Assembly: GCA_023253615.1 (NCBI GenBank)
Contig: JALRFZ010000061.1
Location: 1-5,616 of the forward strand
Source: Verrucomicrobiales bacterium
Lineage (GTDB): Bacteria > Verrucomicrobiota > Verrucomicrobiia > Verrucomicrobiales > DEV007
Reading direction: 5' to 3'
DNA length: 5,616 nt
The notes beneath the pieces were generated by a model. The model saw only the letters and a program-made list of their open reading frames with translations. It was not told the origin of the DNA and did not search any database. Position 1 is the stretch's first letter. Every line of letters begins with the position of its first letter. Shown in pieces: positions 1 through 5,091 of the stretch. The translations under genes and the position numbers were made by a program.

Positions 1-1
1 A

Positions 2-199
2 TTTTTGGAAACCTGTAAATTGGCAGGAAAAAAGACAGCGGTGGTTTCTTCCTCGAAGAATGCAAGAACCGTTCTTCAATCTACGGAGCTCGAACCACTT
101 TTCGATGCGGTGGTAGATGGAACGATGTTCAAAAAGCCCAAACCAGCACCGGATGTTTTTTGGGTGGCTTCGGAGCTAATCGGCTGCGCCCCCGGCGAG
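2..199 (+). pseudogene. beta-phosphoglucomutase-like HAD hydrolase, internal fragment
   Basis: The frame is already open at the left edge, so the N-terminus lies outside the window. The visible part fits the second half of a HAD-superfamily sugar phosphomutase (beta-phosphoglucomutase type, converting beta-glucose 1-phosphate to glucose 6-phosphate). It has VVSSSKNA (HAD motif II, phosphate-binding Ser, with the SKN typical of beta-PGM), then LFDAVVDG, then KKPKPAPDVF (motif III Lys), then an A-E-L-G-x-A-P-G-E helix. The family next requires a motif IV strand of the VFED type with catalytic acidic residues, then an AG-containing helix. Instead the frame runs from about base 200 into a Gly/Lys/Arg-rich stretch without family features, ending at a stop at 389-391. 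I read that tail as noncoding and the enzyme as truncated at 182-199, so it should be inactive. GC content here is about 46%, far below the DNA to the right. A different HAD phosphatase subfamily is possible. Confidence 0.75.
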
Positions 200-235
200 G
201 AGGGCGGAACGTTGGAGGAATCGGCGTCGGTTCAT
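176..235 (-). pseudogene. Tat signal start of a truncated exported protein (probably DUF1501)
   Basis: The ATG at 235-233 opens with MNRRRFLQRSALLAGGAA. This is a textbook twin-arginine signal peptide beginning: the RRRFL motif followed by the start of a Leu/Ala/Gly-rich hydrophobic segment. One residue later the frame meets TAG (178-176), within the low-GC DNA of the convergent sugar phosphomutase fragment. So only about 18 residues survive and no mature domain is present. Its position just downstream of a PSCyt1/DUF1549/DUF1553 gene, on the same strand, is where PVC bacteria usually place a Tat-exported DUF1501 (sulfatase-like) protein. That identity is inference from context only; other Tat enzymes, such as Gfo/Idh oxidoreductases, start similarly. 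An open frame continues upstream to 406, but it crosses the hexamer repeat and has no coding character. No Shine-Dalgarno sequence precedes the ATG. Confidence 0.6.
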
Positions 236-261
236 GGCGGGGGGGGGCGGCCGGAGGCCGC
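236..261 (-). promoter_or_regulatory. nine-C tract and GC hairpin in front of the Tat gene start
   Basis: Read on the minus strand, the leader just before the ATG at 235 contains an inverted repeat GCGGCC-tcc-GGCCGC (261-247: six base pairs, three-base loop). It is followed by a run of nine C (247-239), then CGCC and the ATG. No purine-rich ribosome binding site is present. A stable hairpin plus a long homopolymer at this position could affect translation initiation or vary in length. What is visible is only the structure; any regulatory role is inference. Confidence 0.35.
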
Positions 262-343
262 GGTGAAAGGTGGGAAGGGAAAAGGTAAAAGGTTGCTTGA
301 CGGGTTGGTAGCGTTGGGTGGCAGAGGGCGTTCGATTTACCGG

Positions 344-440
344 CTCATACTCATACTTCCTACTCATACTCAAAAACGTGGGGCGGGATGACGATCGATG
401 GTTCACGACGGCTGAGTATGAGTATGAGTATGAGTATGAG
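344..440. repeat. inverted pair of CTCATA hexamer arrays (long hairpin)
   Basis: The left arm (344-372) is built from CTCATA units on the plus strand. The right arm (413-440) is about 4.7 perfect units of its complement (TGAGTA/TATGAG). The arms pair over 26 base pairs: the outer 14 (344-357 with 427-440) and the inner 12 (361-372 with 413-424). Between these lies one small internal loop (TCC at 358-360 against TG at 425-426). The central loop is 40 bases (373-412) and contains the palindrome CGATCG. The right arm starts only two bases after the TGA of the large minus-strand gene, so its transcript would fold into a long hairpin directly after the stop codon. It lacks the GC-rich stem and U-tract of a classic intrinsic terminator. 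It may protect or terminate the message, or be a genome-wide repeat element. Confidence 0.85.
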
Positions 441-442
441 GG

Positions 443-3400
443 TCAAGGGGTATAGATCCACTCCGGCGCGTTGAGCATCGCCCAGAGGACGTCCTCGAGG
501 CGGGTGCGCCAGGCTTCGTCCAGGGCGGTGGTGGGGGGATCGCCGCGGCGGGCTTCTTCCTCCCTTTCGGTCGCGAGGGTGTTGGCGGCGCCATCGAGGT
601 GGTTCGACCAGGTCACGTAACGCGCGGGTTCGCGCTTTCCGGACTTGGCGACGACGGGATGTCCGGACTCGGGCACGAGGCGGTTTTCAAATCCTTCGGC
701 CAACAAAGCCACATAGCGCTCCTTCTCCTGCGCGGTGGGCCGGCGGGTGAGGAGACGCAGGAAGAGACGATCGACGAGCTCTTCGGCGGACTTCGACTCC
801 ATCGAGAGCGCGGTCACCCCGTGTCGATCGCTGAGCCGCGTCAGCCAGAGCCCCATCGTGCCGTTCGCGAGGATGGCGGGCTGCAGCACGTTCGGCTCGA
901 TCTCGCGGGCGTTGATCGGATCCTGGCGCGCTCCGCGCCAGCCGAAGGTCTCCATCAGGCTGGCCACCGCCTGGATGCGCGGCAGGGAAAGACTGGGGCG
1001 GTCGCGCTCGTTCGAGGTCGAGGCGAGCATCCAGGCCCGGCGCGGTTTGCCGAGGGTGATGGAATTGCTCAAGGCGCGCACGCTGTCGAGATCGAGGCTG
1101 ACCTCCTCGAGGTCGAAGGGCGCGCCCGTCGCCGCGAAGAGCGAATCGACGATCTGCTCGGCGGTGAGGCGGCGCGGGCTCGGCGCGATGAAGAGCGGAC
1201 TCGGCGCCGTCAGGAGCGGATCGGTGGCGCGCTGGTAGGCCTGCGAGTTCAGGATGAGGCGGGCCATGGCCTTGAGATCGTAGCCGCTTCGCACGAACTC
1301 GTGCCCGAGCCAGGCGAGCAGCTCGGGATGGGAGGGACCATCCTTTTCCCAATCGCCGATGCTCGCGACGAGTCCGCGACCCAGGTAGCGCTCCCAGAGC
1401 CGGTTCACCATCACCTGGGCGAAACGCTGGTTTTCCGGAGCGGTGACGAGGGCGGCGAGGCGGTCGCGCGGGTCGGCGGGATCGGCGGCGAGCTGGGCGG
1501 CGCTCTCCTCGTTCGCGAATTCGGGGAAAGGCCAGGCCGGCTTCACTTCGGAGCCCGGCTTCAAGGTCACCTCGATGAGCGGGGCGCGTCCGGTCTGGTG
1601 GATGCGGTCCATCGGCACGCTGCTCGACTCGGGCAGCTTGATGGACGACTCCTGCATCATCGCGGCGAGCTGGAAGAGGTCCTCCTGCTTCGAGGTGTGG
1701 GCCGGGGCATCGTGACAGCGGGCACACTTCATCTCCACCCCGAGGAAGGCGGAGCTGACGATCATCCCCTTCGCGGCCATGGGCACGTCGTTCTGCGAGG
1801 CCGTCGCGAATCCGGCGGGACCTCCGAAGCGCTCGCTGCCCTCCATGCGGAGGAGCTCCGTCACGAAGAGATCGGCGGGCTTGTTGTCGAGGAAGGACTC
1901 GTGCAGCCACCAGCGGAAGGGCCCCGTGTTGTTCAGGGTGGGGTTGATGATGTTCGGATTCTCCGCGAGCACATCCTGCCAGTAGCCCATCCAGTGATCG
2001 GCCCAGCGCGCGTCGGCGAGGAGGCGGTCGATCACCTGCGGGCGGCGCTTCTCCGCGGGGTCGGCGAGGAATTGATCGATCTCGGCCTCGGTCGGCGGCA
2101 CCCCGACGGTGTCGAGGAAGACGCGGCGGAGAAAGACGAGATCCCCGGAGGCCGGTGTCACCTCGAATCGATCGACGTCGAACTGAGGCCAGGGTGCGCC
2201 TTCCTCGATCCACTTCGTGAGCAGCGCGATCTCCTTCTCCGAGAAGCCATCGCCCTTCGGAGGCATGATGTCGTCGCCCGCGTCGGGCGAGATGCGGTAG
2301 ATCAGCGAGCTGCCGTCGACGTCGCCGGGAGTCACCGCCGCGCCATCGGATTTCCCGCCTTTCAGCGCCGCCTCGTGCAGATCGAGCCGCAGGCCTCCCT
2401 TCGCCTTTCCGCCCTGGTGGCAGCTGTAACATTTCGCCTCGAGGAGCGGCTTCACCTCTTCGAAATAATCGACCGTCGCGGCGTGGGCGACATCCAGTTC
2501 GGTCTTCACCCGTACGATGCGGTCGGCGATGAAATGATCGATGGGATTGTTCGCGAGGTATCCGTCGGGCAGCGCGGGCACCTTCACCGGATCGACCTTC
2601 GCCAGCCAATTCCGCCCGGCCTCGCGGCGCTGCTCCCAGTAGGCGGCGTGCTCGGCGCGGCGCTCGGCGCGGCGCCCGGTGTTGACGCGCGCATACCACT
2701 CGCGTCGCTCGGCCTCGTAGGCGGCCCAGCCTTCGTCGGTGTAGGCGACCTGCCGCGCTCCGGGCGTCAGCAAAGCCCAGCTCTCGCTGCCCTCGGGCGA
2801 GATCGCCGCGACCGTCTCGCCGAATTCCGGACGACGTTTGCTCTTGCCCGCCACGCCTCCGACCATGGTCTCGAGGATCACGAAATGTTCGCCGCCCTTC
2901 GACTCGAACTCCACCCAGGCCTCGCGGTTGCCCGGCGGCACGAAACGGAAATCGGGACCCAGATCGAGATACCCGTCCTGCTCCTTGAGATAGCCGTGAC
3001 CGCCGGTGTCCCCGCTCGGGAAGGGCGTTTCCAGCACCTTTTCTCCGTCGATGAGGAGACGCCCCGGACCGCGGCTGCGCAGGAGGAGACGATGTTTGCC
3101 CGCCGGCAGCTTCACCGTCGCCGCGGCGCGGAAATGCGTCGGGATGGGACGGTCCGCCCGCACCCCGGTGGAGACGTATTTCTGCGGCCAGTCGAAGAAT
3201 CCGAAGACGTCCTCGTGATAGGTCTCCGTCACTTCCGGTTCATCGGGCCAGGCATTCGCCTCGGGCACGCCTTTTTCACTGATCTGCACCAGCACCTTGC
3301 CGGCCGGCACCATTTCGCGCGTCACCGGAGGCGGCGGCGGATTGTAGGAATAGCGCGACTCGAGCTCTTTCGCCTCCGGCGCGCAGCGATGGATCGTCAG

Positions 3401-4177
3401 ATCATCGATCCAGCCGCGGAAGGATTCCCCACGGCTGCGCTTGTAGCCCGTGCCGATCACGAGATCGTCCGCGTCCGTCACCGGACCGAGGTCCGTCGCC
3501 CCGCCCATGTCCCAGACCCCGTCCGTCGCCTTGCCGTCGATGAGGACGCGCAGGCTGTCTTTCCTGCCAAAGGTGTAGACCACCGCGAGGTGATGCCATC
3601 CCGTCGCCGGGACCTGCGCCTTGCTCCACCAGCGGTGCCATTCGCGCTTGCCGCCGTTCGCCGGATCCACGCTCGTGAAGAGAAAACCCACCTCCGCGCC
3701 GCCGCCCGCGCCCTTGAGACGCACCGCGTAGTTCTGGTTGTTCTCGCCGAGGTCCGCCCCGAGCTTGCCGTGGCGCCCCTTCCCTAACAAATACGCCATT
3801 TCCCCGTTCGCCAGATCCTTCACCTTCACCCAGGCCTCGATCGCGATCGTCTCGCCGAGACCGAATTTCAGGTTCGTCGCGCCGCCGCGTTCCACATCCT
3901 TCACCACGAGGAAGGATTCCTTGTCCTCGAAACAACCGGCACGGTTCTTCGCCTCGAAGGAAGGGTAACGCGGTGCCCGGGGTCCATCGAAAGATTGCTC
4001 GCCGGCCGCCTGCGCCTTGCCCGTCTTGCCCTGCCATTCCCCGGCTTCCTTCGCGCCGTCGAATTTCCATTGCAGGACGACCTCCGCCTCCGCGCGCGCG
4101 GCGAAGCCAAGGCCAAACAGCACGACCGCCAGGGCCACGTTCCGGATCGAAGAGGGGGTCTCGTTTTTCACGATCAC
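443..4177 (-). CDS. secreted LamG / PSCyt1 / DUF1549 / DUF1553 cytochrome-like protein
   Basis: A 1244-residue protein. GTG at 4177 is the first usable start after an in-frame TAG at 4183-4181; a second GTG lies two codons in. No convincing ribosome site is seen (AGGA about 14 bases upstream). Residues 1-29 are a Sec signal peptide: basic start, VALAVVLFGLGFA core, cleavage near ARA. Residues about 32-270 are LamG/concanavalin-like (IEAWVKV, GWHHLAVVYTF, LRVLIDGK, GWIDDLTIH). Residues 350-440 resemble a PA14-like beta domain (LLLRSRGPGRLLIDGEK). A charged helical stretch covers about 485-525. PSCyt1 follows at about 570-665, with haem motif C583-Y-S-C-H587 and an MPPKG methionine at 638. The DUF1549 body lies at about 680-850 with a second motif, C818-A-R-C-H822. 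DUF1553 lies at about 900-1244 (NRLW, GPSHPELLAWLGHEF, ILNSQAYQR; ends EWIYTP). Export and covalent c-type haem are inferred from the motifs; the biochemical function of the family is unknown, and roles in periplasmic electron transfer or polymer breakdown are only proposals. It is typically paired with a DUF1501 gene, whose remnant follows here. Confidence 0.95.
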   Translation of the reverse strand: MIVKNETPSSIRNVALAVVLFGLGFAARAEAEVVLQWKFDGAKEAGEWQGKTGKAQAAGEQSFDGPRAPRYPSFEAKNRAGCFEDKESFLVVKDVERGGATNLKFGLGETIAIEAWVKVKDLANGEMAYLLGKGRHGKLGADLGENNQNYAVRLKGAGGGAEVGFLFTSVDPANGGKREWHRWWSKAQVPATGWHHLAVVYTFGRKDSLRVLIDGKATDGVWDMGGATDLGPVTDADDLVIGTGYKRSRGESFRGWIDDLTIHRCAPEAKELESRYSYNPPPPPVTREMVPAGKVLVQISEKGVPEANAWPDEPEVTETYHEDVFGFFDWPQKYVSTGVRADRPIPTHFRAAATVKLPAGKHRLLLRSRGPGRLLIDGEKVLETPFPSGDTGGHGYLKEQDGYLDLGPDFRFVPPGNREAWVEFESKGGEHFVILETMVGGVAGKSKRRPEFGETVAAISPEGSESWALLTPGARQVAYTDEGWAAYEAERREWYARVNTGRRAERRAEHAAYWEQRREAGRNWLAKVDPVKVPALPDGYLANNPIDHFIADRIVRVKTELDVAHAATVDYFEEVKPLLEAKCYSCHQGGKAKGGLRLDLHEAALKGGKSDGAAVTPGDVDGSSLIYRISPDAGDDIMPPKGDGFSEKEIALLTKWIEEGAPWPQFDVDRFEVTPASGDLVFLRRVFLDTVGVPPTEAEIDQFLADPAEKRRPQVIDRLLADARWADHWMGYWQDVLAENPNIINPTLNNTGPFRWWLHESFLDNKPADLFVTELLRMEGSERFGGPAGFATASQNDVPMAAKGMIVSSAFLGVEMKCARCHDAPAHTSKQEDLFQLAAMMQESSIKLPESSSVPMDRIHQTGRAPLIEVTLKPGSEVKPAWPFPEFANEESAAQLAADPADPRDRLAALVTAPENQRFAQVMVNRLWERYLGRGLVASIGDWEKDGPSHPELLAWLGHEFVRSGYDLKAMARLILNSQAYQRATDPLLTAPSPLFIAPSPRRLTAEQIVDSLFAATGAPFDLEEVSLDLDSVRALSNSITLGKPRRAWMLASTSNERDRPSLSLPRIQAVASLMETFGWRGARQDPINAREIEPNVLQPAILANGTMGLWLTRLSDRHGVTALSMESKSAEELVDRLFLRLLTRRPTAQEKERYVALLAEGFENRLVPESGHPVVAKSGKREPARYVTWSNHLDGAANTLATEREEEARRGDPPTTALDEAWRTRLEDVLWAMLNAPEWIYTP

Positions 4178-4254
4178 AATCTACGCCGGAATCCTACCGG
4201 AAATCACCTTCCCTCTCCTACCACTTTCGGGGGGGCTTGATTGCGTGAGGGGGA
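4178..4254. other. 77-base gap between DUF1232 gene and the large gene
   Basis: Both flanking genes point left. There is no hairpin-plus-U-tract after the DUF1232 stop, so read-through into the large gene is possible. Nearest the large gene, the minus strand has the short direct repeat TTCCGG (4203-4198 and 4191-4186). No convincing promoter is seen. An operon is therefore plausible but not shown. Confidence 0.4.
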
Positions 4255-4641
4255 TCAGCACCCGCCCCCGCGCCAGGCCCGATAGGCCGAGATCGTCTCC
4301 GCAAGGCAGCGAGCCGCGTAGGCAATGACGGCGACGTCATCCAAGAGCCCGATGAAGGGAATCGCGTCCGGCGTCAGGTCGACCGGGCAAAGGAGATAGC
4401 CGAGCGCGCCCGCGATTTTGAGAATCTCCGTCCACGGCACCGGAAAACGCCCCGTGACGCCATCGCCGATGATTCCGACCAGGTCCACCACGTCGTCGAT
4501 CACCGACCGGAGTCCACCGTCGCGCATCCTTTTCTCGAGAAACGCCATCGTTTCACGGGCGAGCTGCTCGATGCGTTCCCGGTTGGGGCCTTTTTGGAAG
4601 CGCTTTGTTTGTTGGTCGAACACGGTCTCATTGGTTTTCAT
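4255..4641 (-). CDS. DUF1232 (YkvA-like) small protein
   Basis: A 128-residue protein with ATG at 4641 and a good ribosome binding site: AAGGA (4651-4647) five bases upstream. The C-terminal half carries the DUF1232 signature: LLCPVDLTPDAIPFIGLLDD, residues about 83-102. It matches the pattern P-x-D-L-x-P-D-x-I-P-x-x-G-x-x-D-D and is followed by a hydrophobic AVIAYAARCLAETI segment. The N-terminal half (about 1-60) is charged and probably helical (RERIEQLARETMAFLEKRM), with a VVDLVGIIGDGV stretch at 51-62. DUF1232 proteins are short, often membrane-associated and of unknown function. The hydrophobic stretches here are only about 15-20 residues and interrupted by acidic residues, so membrane insertion is uncertain. 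It sits 77 bases upstream of the large cytochrome-like gene on the same strand; there is no known functional link. The protein ends in GGGC, which I regard as unremarkable. Confidence 0.9.
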   Translation of the reverse strand: MKTNETVFDQQTKRFQKGPNRERIEQLARETMAFLEKRMRDGGLRSVIDDVVDLVGIIGDGVTGRFPVPWTEILKIAGALGYLLCPVDLTPDAIPFIGLLDDVAVIAYAARCLAETISAYRAWRGGGC

Positions 4642-4646
4642 GACTT

Positions 4647-4651
4647 TCCTT
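4647..4651 (-). promoter_or_regulatory. ribosome binding site of the DUF1232 gene
   Basis: On the minus strand GAAGGAAAGTC precedes the ATG, giving AAGGA with a five-base spacer. It supports the start at 4641. It is the only clear Shine-Dalgarno sequence in the window; the other three starts lack a good one. Confidence 0.75.
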
Positions 4652-4675
4652 CGTTGGGATTGGGTTTGCTCAAGG

Positions 4676-4694
4676 GGTGCGTCCGCGACGCACC
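4676..4694. repeat. perfect 8-bp hairpin GGTGCGTC-CGC-GACGCACC
   Basis: A perfect inverted repeat of eight base pairs with a three-base loop, flanked by AAGG on the left and TTT on the right of the plus strand. It lies 35 bases upstream of the DUF1232 ATG, in that gene's probable leader. It could be a weak terminator for plus-strand transcripts, a leader structure, or a copy of a dispersed palindromic (REP-like) repeat. The last is a guess from its compact GC-rich form in an intergenic region. Confidence 0.6.
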
Positions 4695-4751
4695 TTTGAT
4701 CTCACAGGTGTCGAGCCCCGAAGGATTCGCGGGCTGCTCCGGACAGGTGTT

Positions 4752-4787
4752 GGGGGGGATGATTTTTCCCCCGTCATTCCAATGGGG
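4752..4787. repeat. two mutually exclusive G/C-run hairpins
   Basis: The central CCCCC (4768-4772) can pair with the G run to its left (GGGGGA 4754-4759 with TCCCCC 4767-4772, seven-base loop). Alternatively it can pair with GGGG to its right (4784-4787), next to a CATT/AATG pairing at 4775-4784 with a two-base bulge. Only one can form at a time. Whether this does anything is unknown. Confidence 0.3.
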
Positions 4788-4812
4788 AGGGAGCGTAACC
4801 GATTCGATCCTT

Positions 4813-4837
4813 CCACCGGCCGCTCGACAACCGGTGG
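4813..4837. repeat. 7-bp inverted repeat CCACCGG / CCGGTGG
   Basis: CCACCGG (4813-4819) and CCGGTGG (4831-4837) are perfect inverted copies separated by 11 bases. Their centres are 18 bases apart, so the site could serve as a dimer operator or a hairpin. GC-rich DNA yields such repeats by chance, so confidence is limited. Confidence 0.35.
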
Positions 4838-4872
4838 CAATCACGCTGTTTACCGATGGATTACCGCGCGAT

Positions 4873-4886
4873 CTCTTACATAAGAG
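4873..4886. promoter_or_regulatory. palindrome CTCTTA-CA-TAAGAG in an AT-richer island
   Basis: Six-base perfect arms around a two-base centre lie in the least GC-rich part of the divergent region. Just to the left, TTACCG occurs twice (4850-4855 and 4861-4866), 11 bases apart, about one helical turn. This arrangement fits an operator or promoter region between two divergent genes. I could not match a good -35/-10 pair to it, and the regulator is unknown. Confidence 0.35.
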
Positions 4887-4956
4887 TCAGGCGGATCGAG
4901 GTCGTCTCCGGAGCACCCCACCCCCGGTGCCGGTCCCTCCCCCCTCGAAAAATGCG

Positions 4957-4974
4957 GATCCCTTGCCCGGGATC
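4957..4974. repeat. 6-bp inverted repeat GATCCC / GGGATC
   Basis: GATCCC (4957-4962) and GGGATC (4969-4974) are separated by TTGCCC. The site is short and may be chance in this GC-rich stretch, but it lies about 120 bases upstream of hsdM, where an operator could be. Confidence 0.25.
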
Positions 4975-4998
4975 GCCACCCCCGAGGCATTCGGCCCT

Positions 4999-5026
4999 TG
5001 CTCCATCCGGGGGCGGACGCTAAAAG
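4999..5026 (+). promoter_or_regulatory. weak candidate promoter for hsdM
   Basis: TTGCTC (4999-5004) and TAAAAG (5021-5026) are spaced by 16 bases and lie 66 bases upstream of the hsdM start. They match the sigma-70 consensus at only three and four positions. It is the best pair I could find by eye on this strand close to hsdM, and it may not be real. Confidence 0.2.
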
Positions 5027-5091
5027 AATCCCTGCACGCACCCGACCCACGCCTTGAGCGTCCCGGCGAGCCTCCCCTTTTTCGATTCCCC

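Larger units (their letters stand above)
4642..5091. other. 450-base divergent intergenic region
   Basis: The region separates the leftward DUF1232 gene from the rightward hsdM gene and should contain both promoters. I see no credible protein: the short open frames here (4638-4844 minus, 4677-4883 plus, 4850-5093 minus) are composition artefacts rich in Pro, Arg and Gly with no recognisable domain. It holds a series of short inverted repeats, listed separately, at 4676-4694, 4752-4787, 4813-4837, 4873-4886 and 4957-4974. It also has G and C runs (seven G at 4752-4758) and one less GC-rich island at about 4838-4888. No tRNA or CRISPR pattern was seen. Confidence 0.6.

Noticed and set aside
200..391. 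Continuation of the phosphomutase reading frame to the stop at 389
   Set aside because: After about base 199 it has no HAD features (no motif IV) and runs through GC-rich leader DNA and the hexamer repeat, so it is not treated as part of the protein.
176..406. A longer version of the Tat protein beginning at 406
   Set aside because: The extra N-terminal residues come from the hexamer repeat and leader, and would bury the Tat motif 57 residues in. The ATG at 235 places RRRFL exactly at the N-terminus.
344..440. Possible CRISPR array or transposon ends
   Set aside because: The units are six bases long and directly adjacent with no spacers. No target duplication or transposase is present, so it is a simple repeat arranged as an inverted pair.
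687..2699. A 670-codon minus-strand frame overlapping the large gene
   Set aside because: It is a frame-shifted shadow of the same DNA, extremely Arg/Ala/Pro-rich and with no family features.
599..3787. A 1062-codon plus-strand open frame opposite the large gene
   Set aside because: It lies antisense to a protein with clear signal peptide, haem motifs and conserved domains. Its translation is rich in Arg, His, Gly, Ala and Glu with no domain. Long antisense frames are expected from codon bias in high-GC genes.
4638..4844. A 68-codon minus-strand frame whose TGA overlaps the DUF1232 ATG (ATGA)
   Set aside because: The four-base overlap looks like translational coupling. But the frame crosses several inverted repeats, is Pro/Gly/Thr-rich and has no domain, and the DUF1232 gene has its own ribosome site. 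It is probably chance.
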